From NCBI GenBank assembly GCA_943359705.1, contig CALRIB010000020.1:1-12592 (forward strand): a stretch of DNA of 12,592 nucleotides, in the 5' to 3' direction. This DNA comes from Candidatus Nomurabacteria bacterium (GTDB lineage Bacteria; Patescibacteriota; Minisyncoccia; Phycocordibacterales; UBA2100). Below, one piece after another: positions 6,521 to 12,592 of this stretch. How positions within the stretch are numbered: the first letter of the stretch is position 1; every line of letters begins with the position of its first letter. Below the pieces are notes generated by a model. The model was given only the letters and a program-made list of their open reading frames with translations. It was not told where the DNA came from and did not search any database. Position numbers and translations under genes: made by a program.

Positions 6521-7768
6521 ATGCCTATCAACGTACGCATCGGTTTGTACCTCGCGCTGCGCCAGGTGCGACGCGCGTCATTTTGGACGACCGGCCTCAT
6601 CATTTTCGTGATGGTACTGACCTTCCTCAATCTCGTCGTTGTCTCCGGCATTCTCGTCGGACTCATCCAGGGTTCTATCGACCAAGTACGCACGAAATAT
6701 ACGAGCGACGTCATCGTCTCGGCCCTCAACGATAAGAAATTCATCGAGAACAGCCCCAACATCATCGCACTCATCAAATCGCTTCCTGAAGTGGAGGCCG
6801 TTACGCCGCGGTACCGTGAGAGCGGCGTCTTGGAAGCCAACTACAAGACGCGCAAAGACACCGATAAGGCCAACACGGCTCCGGGCCAAATCGCAGGCGT
6901 CGACCCGCTCGCGGAGGAGGCGGTGACGGGCATTCAAAAAGATATCGTCGAGGGTTCATTCCTCGCGCCGGGCGATTACGACCAGGTCGTACTCGGGCAT
7001 TACCTCCTCAAACAATATGTGCCGATTGAGACGCCCGCATTTTCCACGCTCTCGAATGTCGGCATCGGCTCAAAGATTCGTCTCAAGGTCGGCGACGTGA
7101 CGCGCGAAGTGACGGTGAAGGGGATATTGAAGAGTAAGGTCGACGAGATAGCGCTGCGCACCTTCATGCTCGACACGCAGTTCCGCAGCATGATAGGCCG
7201 CTCAGACGGCAACGTGACCGAGATTGCCATCAAGCTTAAAAAAGGCGCCGACCCGGCAGCCGTCCGCGATGCGCTTAAGCTGAGCGGCGTCGACAAAAAT
7301 GCGAAAGTGCAAACCTACGAAGACGCACAGCCGAAATTCCTGAAAGACATCGTCGCCACCTTCGGCATGCTCGGCAACGCGTTCTCATCTATCGGACTCG
7401 TCGTGGCGTCCATCACCATTTTCATCGTCATTTTCATCAACGCCATCACGCGTCGCAAGTACATCGGTATTTTGAAAGGCATCGGCATTCATGGGCGCGC
7501 CATCGAATTTTCGTACGTATTTCAGTCGATTTTTTACGCACTGTTCGGCTCGGCCATCGGACTTGCGCTTGTGTACGGTTTTCTCGTGCCTTCGTTTGCG
7601 GCGCATCCGATAGATTTTCCCTTTAGTGACGGCATTCTCGTCGCGCCCCTCGGTCAGACATTCATTCGAGTCGGCCTGCTTGTCGGCGCAACGCTTATCG
7701 CCGGCTACATTCCCGCGTGGATGATAATCCGCAAGAATACGCTCGACTCGATTCTCGGACGCAACTAA
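6521..7768 (+). CDS. ABC transporter permease, MacB/FtsX type
   Basis: A 415-residue permease with the MacB topology: one N-terminal membrane helix (about 22-48), a large extracytoplasmic domain (about 50-280, MacB periplasmic-core type with the 'VEAVTPRYRESG' segment near 91-102), then three C-terminal helices (about 286-310, 335-358 and 380-402). The FtsX-type cytoplasmic loop RRKYIGILKGIGIHGRAI (311-328) between helices 2 and 3 is the usual coupling region to the ATPase. Such permeases do not make a classical channel; they use ATP-driven conformational change to push substrates such as peptides, macrolides or lipoproteins outward. ATG 6521 is 4 nt after the adaptor stop and its own stop is 4 nt before the ATPase start, showing one operon. 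The closest functional analogue in Gram-positive cells is YknZ. Substrate unknown. Confidence 0.93.
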   Translation: MPINVRIGLYLALRQVRRASFWTTGLIIFVMVLTFLNLVVVSGILVGLIQGSIDQVRTKYTSDVIVSALNDKKFIENSPNIIALIKSLPEVEAVTPRYRESGVLEANYKTRKDTDKANTAPGQIAGVDPLAEEAVTGIQKDIVEGSFLAPGDYDQVVLGHYLLKQYVPIETPAFSTLSNVGIGSKIRLKVGDVTREVTVKGILKSKVDEIALRTFMLDTQFRSMIGRSDGNVTEIAIKLKKGADPAAVRDALKLSGVDKNAKVQTYEDAQPKFLKDIVATFGMLGNAFSSIGLVVASITIFIVIFINAITRRKYIGILKGIGIHGRAIEFSYVFQSIFYALFGSAIGLALVYGFLVPSFAAHPIDFPFSDGILVAPLGQTFIRVGLLVGATLIAGYIPAWMIIRKNTLDSILGRN

Positions 7769-7772
7769 TTCT

Positions 7773-8453
7773 ATGATTACCACCAAAGGTCTCGTAAAGA
7801 CATTTAAGAACGGCGATGTGGAGACGCAGGTCTTGAAAGGCATCGACTTCGAAGTGGGAGAAGGGGAATTTATCGCCATCATGGGAAGAAGCGGCGCGGG
7901 TAAAAGTACGTTCCTCTACCAGATAAGTTTGCTCGACGACCCGACGGCGGGAGAGATAGTCATAGACGGAATGGAAGTCCACATGATGACACCCGACGAA
8001 AAAATGCGGTTCCGCCTATCGCGGTTCGGTTTCGTATTTCAAGATTATGCGCTTTTGCCCGAGCTGACCGCGCTTGAGAACGTGGCACTCCCGCTTCTCA
8101 TGCAAGGAAAGGCGCGCGGGGAGGCGTATGCCATATCGACGGCCGCGCTCGAGCGTGCGGGGCTTGGCGGACGCACCGGCAATTTACCGAGCCAGCTCTC
8201 CGGCGGCGAACAGCAGCGCGTGTCTATCGTGCGTGCGGTCGCGCATAAGCCAAAAATTTTGTTCGCTGACGAGCCGACCGCCAACCTCGACAACGAGTCT
8301 TCCGCTAAAATAATGGCGATATTCAATGACCTGCACAAACAAGGTCAGACCATCATTATGGTCACGCACGAGGAGCAGTACGCGAAGCTTGCCGAGAAGA
8401 TTGTACGGCTCGATGACGGCAAAATAGTTTCGCAGCAGAGGCAGGGCGCGTAG
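7773..8453 (+). CDS. ABC transporter ATP-binding protein, MacB/LolD type
   Basis: A 226-residue ATPase of the MacB/LolD/YknY group with a full motif set: Walker A GRSGAGKST (38-46), Q-loop Gln90 in FVFQDYALLPELTALENV, signature LSGGEQQR (142-149), Walker B ILFADEP (162-168) with the catalytic Glu167, D-loop NLD (171-173) and switch His199 in VTHE. Length is standard for the family, with no extra domain. It powers the MacB-type permease encoded just upstream (4-nt gap) and closes the three-gene export operon. The 8486-8508 hairpin with a T-rich tail after it may end the transcript before the MFS gene. All residues needed for ATP hydrolysis appear intact. Confidence 0.96.
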   Translation: MITTKGLVKTFKNGDVETQVLKGIDFEVGEGEFIAIMGRSGAGKSTFLYQISLLDDPTAGEIVIDGMEVHMMTPDEKMRFRLSRFGFVFQDYALLPELTALENVALPLLMQGKARGEAYAISTAALERAGLGGRTGNLPSQLSGGEQQRVSIVRAVAHKPKILFADEPTANLDNESSAKIMAIFNDLHKQGQTIIMVTHEEQYAKLAEKIVRLDDGKIVSQQRQGA

Positions 8454-8472
8454 ACGTTGCACTCGAAGCGAG

Positions 8473-8478
8473 TATACT
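8473..8478 (+). promoter_or_regulatory. candidate -10 box of the MFS gene in a palindrome
   Basis: TATACT matches five of six -10 positions and sits inside the perfect 10-bp palindrome GAGTATACTC (8470-8479). A second small inverted repeat, ACTCG-AAG-CGAGT (8461-8473), overlaps it. There is no well-spaced -35 box (TTGCAC at 8457 is only 10 nt away). Transcription would start near 8485, immediately before the hairpin at 8486-8500. Confidence 0.4.
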
Positions 8479-8485
8479 CAAATAA

Positions 8486-8508
8486 GCCCGACGTCCGGGC
8501 ATTTCTTT
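8486..8508 (+). terminator. short hairpin with T-rich tail between ABC operon and MFS gene
   Basis: GCCCG (8486-8490) pairs with CGGGC (8496-8500) around ACGTC, followed by ATTTCTTT and then directly the MFS start codon at 8509. It could end the ABC operon transcript, or be a 5' hairpin of the MFS mRNA made from the box at 8473. The stem is only 5 bp, so either role is tentative. Confidence 0.4.
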
Positions 8509-9792
8509 ATGGATATCATCAAACAGATTGCGGGGGATACGTTCGCCTCGCTCTCGATACGCAATTACCGCCTGTATTTTATCGGGCAGGGCTTTTCTCA
8601 CATCGGCAATTGGATGCAGACGGTCGGCTTGGGGTGGCTCGTGCTTGTCCTCACGGGTTCAGGCGTGCAGCTCGGAGGCGTCCTGGCGTTCCGCTTTTTG
8701 CCGATGTTCTTAGGGCCGCTTTTCTCGGGGTTTGTCGTCGACAAGTTCGATAAGCGAAAAATACTCTACGTCACGCAATCATTGTTCGCCTTTTTTGCGC
8801 TTCTCCTCAGTGTGCTCGTATTTGCCAATGTCGCGCAAATTTGGATGCTGTATCCGATAGCGCTCTGTTTCGGCATCATCGACGCGTTTGATAGCCCGAC
8901 GCGTCAGACTTTCGTACACGAAATGGTCGGGCCGGAGAATCTCCGCAACGCTGTCGGCCTTAATTCCACTGAGGCAAACATGGCACGCACACTGGGGCCG
9001 ATGTTTGCCGGCGCACTTATCGCCACCGCCGGAATCGCATTCTGCTTCCTCGCTAATGCGTTTTCTTTTTTCGGCCTTATTATCGCGCTTTACATAATGC
9101 GTCCAAGTGAAATACATGGTGAGCGAAAAACGCACGGTCAGAGCGGAATTTTTGCGGGTCTTCGCTACGCATGGACCGTGCCGGTTGTGAGGAATGTACT
9201 TCTTGCGATGGCCGTCGTCGGTACATTTTCCTATGAATTCCAAACGACGCTCCCGCTTCTTGCACGCGGCACCTTTGCCGGCAATGCCGCCGACTATGCG
9301 GCGCTACTCTCCGCAATGGGAGCGGGCTCCGTGGCGGGCGGACTTTTTGCGGCCGGGCGAAAAGAGGTGGCGGCGCACGAATTCGTGCTCTCGGCACTTT
9401 TCTTCGGCGTTTCCATCTGCGCCGTCGCGCTGATGCCCACGCTCAGTCTCTCCATTGTTGCGATGATTTTCGTCGGCTTCTTTTCCATCAATCTCACTTC
9501 GCTCGGCAACACGATGGTGCAGCTCAACTCCGACTCGCACATGCGCGGGCGTGTGATGTCGCTGTGGTCTATGGCGCTCTTCGGCTCCACTCTCATCGGC
9601 GCGCCCATCGTGGGCTGGATTGGGCAACACATCGACCCGCGCGGGGGACTGTTGCTCGGCGGTATAGCAGCAATCCTTGCGTCATTTTGGGCAGCATCCA
9701 AGATGCTATCTATGGACAAATTGCTCGCTATTCCCGCCTTCATCCGGATTCGTGAAGAAGAGGCTGAGGCTGCCGCGGAGCCCAAGGTCTAA
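8509..9792 (+). CDS. MFS exporter, EntS/MFS_3-like
   Basis: A 427-residue major facilitator protein with about 12 hydrophobic helices between residues 20 and 400. Recognisable family marks: the N-terminal 'L-S-IRNYRLYFIGQGFSHIGNWMQ' entry (residues 13-36), motif A as DKFDKRKIL (78-86) in the helix 2-3 loop, 'DAFDSPTRQTF' (125-135) after helix 4, and RGRVMSLW (346-353) at the helix 10 entry. This pattern points to the MFS_3 group that includes the siderophore exporter EntS and many putative drug exporters; the direction is therefore probably outward but the substrate cannot be read. The C-terminal tail is cytosolic and acidic (EEEAEAAAE, 416-424). ATG 8509 has no Shine-Dalgarno site and follows a 5' hairpin. 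It may form an envelope-export cluster with the ABC operon, but a separate promoter-like box suggests independent expression. Confidence 0.92.
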   Translation: MDIIKQIAGDTFASLSIRNYRLYFIGQGFSHIGNWMQTVGLGWLVLVLTGSGVQLGGVLAFRFLPMFLGPLFSGFVVDKFDKRKILYVTQSLFAFFALLLSVLVFANVAQIWMLYPIALCFGIIDAFDSPTRQTFVHEMVGPENLRNAVGLNSTEANMARTLGPMFAGALIATAGIAFCFLANAFSFFGLIIALYIMRPSEIHGERKTHGQSGIFAGLRYAWTVPVVRNVLLAMAVVGTFSYEFQTTLPLLARGTFAGNAADYAALLSAMGAGSVAGGLFAAGRKEVAAHEFVLSALFFGVSICAVALMPTLSLSIVAMIFVGFFSINLTSLGNTMVQLNSDSHMRGRVMSLWSMALFGSTLIGAPIVGWIGQHIDPRGGLLLGGIAAILASFWAASKMLSMDKLLAIPAFIRIREEEAEAAAEPKV

Positions 9793-9887
9793 GATTCGCG
9801 GGGAATTTGCCTCTGTAGTATGGTAGTACGGAAGCATATCCCACGGCAATCAAAAACCGTAAGGAATCAGGCTTTTTTGCGTCATCC

Positions 9888-10421
9888 ATGACAGACCTTG
9901 AAACAACCTTCCGTGAAGCGTTCGACCGTCACTCCGACGAGCTCTTTCGACATGCCTCAATGCGGCTCTCCGACCGCGACCGCGCGCTCGAGCTGACGCA
10001 GGAATGCTTTATGAAGGCGTGGCAATATGCCGCGAAGGGCGAGGATATTAGAGAGATGCGTGCGTTCCTTTTTCGAACGTTGCGCAACCTCATCATCGAC
10101 GAATATCGAAAAGCAAAATCATATTCGCTGGATAGTATGCTCGAGAACGACGACGGAGGGCAAGTGGAATCAATGTTGCCGCGCGACGACACCAATACGC
10201 TCGAGGCTGCGATGGATAGATTCTACGGATCGCGGGCGCTGGATTCAGTGCGAAAGCTGCCCGACACCTATCGCGAAGTCATCACTATGCGTTACGTCAA
10301 CCATCTGACACTGCAGGAGATTGCGGAGGCGATTAAGGAAAGTGAGAATGTGGTCTCCGTGCGCCTGCATCGCGGACTCAAGAAATTGCATGAATTGCTC
10401 GAAACCGAACAAGAACTATGA
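9888..10421 (+). CDS. ECF-type RNA polymerase sigma factor
   Basis: A 177-residue sigma factor with only regions 2 and 4, hence ECF type. Sigma-2 covers about 10-78: the DRDRALELTQECFMKAW core (29-45) and the basic 'FLFRTLRNLIIDEYRK' (60-75) helix that contacts the -10 element. An acidic linker (86-101) leads to sigma-4 at about 114-171, with the helix-turn-helix 'LTLQEIAEAIKESENVVSVRLHRGLKKL' read in parts at 140-167 for the -35 element. ATG 9888 is preceded by a T6 run (9872-9878 region) and no clear Shine-Dalgarno site. The stop overlaps the next start as ATGA (10418-10421), so translation of both proteins is probably coupled, the usual layout of a sigma factor with its membrane regulator. 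Which genes it serves is not shown; the surface-protein gene at 11760 is a candidate. Confidence 0.94.
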   Translation: MTDLETTFREAFDRHSDELFRHASMRLSDRDRALELTQECFMKAWQYAAKGEDIREMRAFLFRTLRNLIIDEYRKAKSYSLDSMLENDDGGQVESMLPRDDTNTLEAAMDRFYGSRALDSVRKLPDTYREVITMRYVNHLTLQEIAEAIKESENVVSVRLHRGLKKLHELLETEQEL

Positions 10422-11614
10422 ACAACTTTTTTAAACAATTGAATACCGAAGCGCAGAACATCCGTATGACGCATGCGGAGCGCTCTTTGATGAAAGAACG
10501 CTTGCTCGCGGAGATGCATGGCCTTACGCCATCGCCCTTTGCCACACCAAGTCCTTACTTTAGTTTCGTGATGCCTGCCTGGCCGGTAGGCAGGCCGCGC
10601 GTTATGGTGCCTGCGCTCGTGCTCGTCCTCATAGTGGTGGGAGGCGGCGCGGCATACGCGGCCGAGGGGGCGCTTCCGGGCGACCTGCTCTATCCCGTAA
10701 AAGTGAACATCAATGAACCTGTGCGGAGCGCGCTCGCATTTTCCGACGAATCCAAAGCCGATGTGCACGCCGCACTCGCGGTACGTCGCATGCAGGAAGC
10801 GGAGACCCTTGCAGCCGACGGGCAACTGACCGTCGCCGCCAAGGCAGAACTCGCGACGAATTTCGACGCACAAGCAAGCGAAGTGCAACGCATCGCGGCG
10901 GTGGTGGAAGAGAAAGACCCGGTCGCGGCCGCTGATATTTCCGCGCGCTTTGCTTCCAATGTCGCCGCACACGGTGCGGTTATCGCACGCCTCGGCTTGA
11001 ACAGCAAAGATACGACGACCAGACGGGAATCCGGCGACCTGGCCGTGCGCTTTGAGAAGCACGGACAGAAAGTCGCGAGTGCGAACCCTTCCACTGCCGC
11101 GATGCACGTCGAGGGCGCTTCGGCGATCGCAGGCGGAATTGCCAAGTTTGCCGCGCCATCCACCCTCGCGCCCACAAACGCGGCGCGCGTGGAGGACACC
11201 GACGACGTCATCACGAAGAACCTGACCGATAAGACCTTGGATATTCTCGCGGAAACCGACGTGCAATTACATGCGCTTAGCAACGTTCTTGGCGCGAGTA
11301 CCACCGCGCGCGTGCAGCTCCGGATTTCCGACGTGCGCGACCGCGCGGAGGGAACGCACGCCGAAGGGGACGCAGCTACGGCCCGCTGCGTTGCCGCCCA
11401 GGCACTCACCGACGCATCGACAATTCGTGCTTTCCTCCAGGCGCAGCAACGTGCCAAAACGGACATTCTTCCTCAAGTGTTCGACCTTAACGACGGCGCC
11501 GGTGGCGCCGCTTCGGTATCTCAGCACAAGGATGAGAAACATGGACAACACGATATCGTGCCGGTCTCAGTCGCACCAACTCCGGTAACGTTGCCTGCCA
11601 CAAACGGGCTTTGA
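10418..11614 (+). CDS. membrane DUF5667 protein, probable partner of the ECF sigma factor
   Basis: A 398-residue single-pass membrane protein. Residues 1-60 are the cytosolic part, where a sigma-binding segment would be expected; one helix at about 64-82 (VMVPALVLVLIVVGGGAAYA) crosses the membrane; the outside part begins with 'LPGDLLYPVKV' (86-96) and 'AALAVRRMQEAETLAADGQL' (118-137), the marks of DUF5667, a domain often encoded next to ECF sigma genes. The remainder (about 140-398) is Ala/Thr rich with predicted helices and a disordered tail. The ATGA overlap with the sigma gene supports a regulatory pair. I see no zinc-binding HxxxCxxC motif, so it is not a classical ZAS anti-sigma factor; the anti-sigma role is inferred from context only. 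A palindromic repeat codes for PAWPVGRP (53-60), right before the membrane helix. Confidence 0.82.
   Translation: MNNFFKQLNTEAQNIRMTHAERSLMKERLLAEMHGLTPSPFATPSPYFSFVMPAWPVGRPRVMVPALVLVLIVVGGGAAYAAEGALPGDLLYPVKVNINEPVRSALAFSDESKADVHAALAVRRMQEAETLAADGQLTVAAKAELATNFDAQASEVQRIAAVVEEKDPVAAADISARFASNVAAHGAVIARLGLNSKDTTTRRESGDLAVRFEKHGQKVASANPSTAAMHVEGASAIAGGIAKFAAPSTLAPTNAARVEDTDDVITKNLTDKTLDILAETDVQLHALSNVLGASTTARVQLRISDVRDRAEGTHAEGDAATARCVAAQALTDASTIRAFLQAQQRAKTDILPQVFDLNDGAGGAASVSQHKDEKHGQHDIVPVSVAPTPVTLPATNGL
10573..10595. repeat. dispersed palindromic repeat, copy 2, inside the DUF5667 gene
   Basis: Arms GCCTGCCT (10573-10580) and AGGCAGGC (10588-10595) pair perfectly around the loop GGCCGGT. 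The arms are identical to those of the copy at 972-993; the loop has one extra G. It is read through in frame and supplies the residues PAWPVGRP between the cytosolic and membrane parts of the protein. Confidence 0.75.
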
Positions 11615-11666
11615 TGATTTGGCACGGGAGGTGATTCCAAGCCATTAAACCAACCATTACGACGAC

Positions 11667-11696
11667 TTGACAAGCAGCATCTTTCTGATGCATAGT
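11667..11696 (+). promoter_or_regulatory. candidate promoter of the surface-protein gene
   Basis: A perfect TTGACA (11667-11672) is followed after 18 nt by CATAGT (11691-11696), preceded by TG; this is a reasonable housekeeping-type promoter and would give a leader of about 57 nt before ATG 11760. A second possibility is TAATAT at 11722-11727 with weak upstream TTGTCC. The 145-nt gap also holds a small GCATC/GATGC hairpin (11677-11691) within the spacer and no clear terminator for the sigma/DUF5667 operon. Confidence 0.45.
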
Positions 11697-11759
11697 TGTC
11701 CGACATTATCGGCCAAATTAGTAATATTCTAGGTTTTAAGCCACAAAATAACTATTAGT

Positions 11760-12592
11760 ATGAACAAACTCATCGCGTTCCCCGTCGCTTTTATACTCCT
11801 CGGCTCTAGCGTCGCCTTTGCGCAAGGCTATTCTTTCGGCTCCTGCGTTTCCATTTCAAGCAACCTCAGCGTCGGCTCGCGGGGCAGTGACGTGCGCTCT
11901 CTCCAGAGCTTTCTCGTTGCCCAGAACTATCCGGGCGGCGGATCTTGGATGATAACGGGCTACTTCGGTCAGGCGACCGCGGCCGCGGTCCGCAATTTCC
12001 AGCAATCGACAGGGCAACCGGTGACGGGATGGGTCGACGCGCAAACGCGCGCAACGATACAGTCGCGCTCGTGCGGCAACGTCGTAAATTCGTATCCTCC
12101 TGTCACTCCCGTCTATTCGTACCCGACGCCTTCTTACCCGACCTATCCCACATACACAACTCCCACCTATACTGTTCCCACGTACACACCGACGTACACA
12201 ACTCCCATCAACTACAGCTACCCGAACATCAGCGGTAACGTCACGCTCACTTCTATTTCCTCCAACAACGTGATGCCCGGCACAAGCGTCACGGTGTACG
12301 GCATCGGATTCGATCTCTCCAACAATACGGTGTACGTCGGCTCGAATGCCGCGGCCAACGTCGCATCACAAAACGGTACGTCGCTTACCTTCACCGTTCC
12401 GCCCTTCGTCTCCTACGGCACCACCGACGTCCATATTGCCAATCCGCGCGGCGTGAGCAACTCGCTCGCTCTCAACGTCGTGTCGACGCAAAATCCGTGC
12501 GGCATCTACGGTACCTCCTGCGGCGGCTGCCAGTACACACAAAACATCTACGGTACAAATTGCGGCGACGGCCACGTCGGCGCGCCGACCAT
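11760..12592 (+). CDS. secreted surface protein: peptidoglycan-binding + IPT/TIG + Cys-rich repeat, 5' part
   Basis: Open from ATG 11760 to the window edge (277 codons, C-terminus missing). Signal peptide at 1-21 with a likely cut after VAFA. A peptidoglycan-binding type 1 domain at about 29-105: 'LSVGSRGSDVRSLQSFLV' (36-53), 'ITGYFGQATAAAVRNFQQ' (65-82) and 'GWVDAQTRATI' (90-100), closed by C29 and C105 that could pair. Then a low-complexity Tyr/Pro/Thr linker (about 112-156), an IPT/TIG immunoglobulin-like domain (about 161-241: 'SISSNNVMPGTSVTVYGIGF' and 'SLTFTVPPFVSYGTTDVHIANPRG'), and a Cys-rich segment with two degenerate units, CGIYGTSCGG and NIYGTNCGD (247-270). The whole suggests a wall-bound surface protein that presents an adhesive or structural arm. 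It follows the sigma/DUF5667 pair, possibly its target. Ligand unknown. Confidence 0.88.
   Translation, partial: MNKLIAFPVAFILLGSSVAFAQGYSFGSCVSISSNLSVGSRGSDVRSLQSFLVAQNYPGGGSWMITGYFGQATAAAVRNFQQSTGQPVTGWVDAQTRATIQSRSCGNVVNSYPPVTPVYSYPTPSYPTYPTYTTPTYTVPTYTPTYTTPINYSYPNISGNVTLTSISSNNVMPGTSVTVYGIGFDLSNNTVYVGSNAAANVASQNGTSLTFTVPPFVSYGTTDVHIANPRGVSNSLALNVVSTQNPCGIYGTSCGGCQYTQNIYGTNCGDGHVGAPT
12153..12207 (+). repeat. short imperfect repeats in the Tyr/Pro/Thr linker
   Basis: The 13-mer TACACAACTCCCA occurs at 12153-12165 and again at 12195-12207, with related TAC/TAT-ACN-CCN units between. They code for the YTTP/YTVP/YTPT linker, and such repeats tend to vary in copy number by slippage or recombination. 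Confidence 0.6.

Noticed and set aside
9841..9880. Possible terminator of the MFS gene with the T6 run before the sigma gene
   Set aside because: Only a bulged CC-ACGG/CCGT-GG pairing can be drawn and it is not next to the T-run, so I do not call it.
10292..11466. Two long open frames on the minus strand (10292-11266 and 10690-11466) opposite the sigma/DUF5667 genes
   Set aside because: Antisense shadows of the GC-rich, Ala-rich DUF5667 gene, without recognisable motifs or starts with context.
11627..11635. A strong Shine-Dalgarno-like GGAGGTGAT just after the DUF5667 gene
   Set aside because: The only start at a useful distance leads to a frame that stops after a few codons; ATG 11760 is over 120 nt away. 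Probably chance, though a lost small gene cannot be excluded.
1..12592. CRISPR arrays, insertion sequences, phage or toxin-antitoxin genes
   Set aside because: No regularly spaced direct repeats, transposase or integrase motifs, phage proteins or toxin-antitoxin pairs were seen on either strand.

Overview
The window looks like a chromosomal segment of a candidate-phyla-radiation bacterium, most likely Parcubacteria/Patescibacteria. This is inferred, not proven. The grounds are: a dispersed palindromic element with arms GCCTGCCT and AGGCAGGC of the kind scattered through such genomes; several small exported proteins of types I associate with that group (an Ala-rich two-Cys protein, a DUF5667 protein, and a peptidoglycan-binding plus IPT surface protein); an Obg protein without a C-terminal extension; very tight gene packing; and promoter -10-like boxes lying only 5-20 nt before start codons with poor Shine-Dalgarno sites. 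Nothing in the window suggests phage, plasmid, insertion sequence or CRISPR, and no stretch over 300 bases lacks a gene.

Layout, left to right. (1) 1-379: 3' end of a CapA/PGA_cap-type metallophosphatase-fold gene. (2) 458-928: a small exported Ala-rich protein, followed by a terminator hairpin (958-1004) whose loop contains a copy of the palindromic repeat. (3) 1038-1108: tRNA-Gln(CUG). (4) 1142-1738: a membrane-anchored lipoprotein-like or PsbP-like protein. (5) 1814-2140: a TfoX N-domain protein, convergent with (6) 2155-3846 (minus strand): a soluble GAF-HisKA-HATPase-receiver hybrid histidine kinase. A hairpin that overlaps the end of the TfoX gene terminates the kinase gene.

(7) 3945-4928: the GTPase Obg. 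(8) 4945-8453: a three-gene export operon made of an HlyD/MacA-type adaptor, a MacB/FtsX-type permease and a MacB/LolD-type ATPase, spaced by only 4 nt. This is the YknXYZ arrangement expected in a cell without a classical outer membrane. (9) 8509-9792: an MFS exporter with its own promoter-like box and a 5' hairpin.

(10) 9888-11614: an ECF sigma factor overlapping by ATGA with a single-pass membrane DUF5667 protein that probably acts as its partner or anti-sigma factor. The DUF5667 gene carries the second copy of the palindromic repeat in frame, next to its membrane segment. (11) 11760 to the window end: a secreted protein with signal peptide, peptidoglycan-binding domain, Tyr/Pro/Thr linker, IPT/TIG domain and a Cys-rich repeat. 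It runs off the right edge and has a TTGACA-type promoter upstream.

Functionally the window combines cell-envelope work (CapA-like enzyme, exporters, surface protein), envelope or environmental sensing (hybrid kinase, sigma/DUF5667 pair) and housekeeping (tRNA-Gln, Obg). I see no single clearly undescribed system. The most notable signals are the palindromic repeat inside a terminator loop and inside a coding region, the sigma/DUF5667/surface-protein cluster, and the terminator shared with the TfoX lysine tail.
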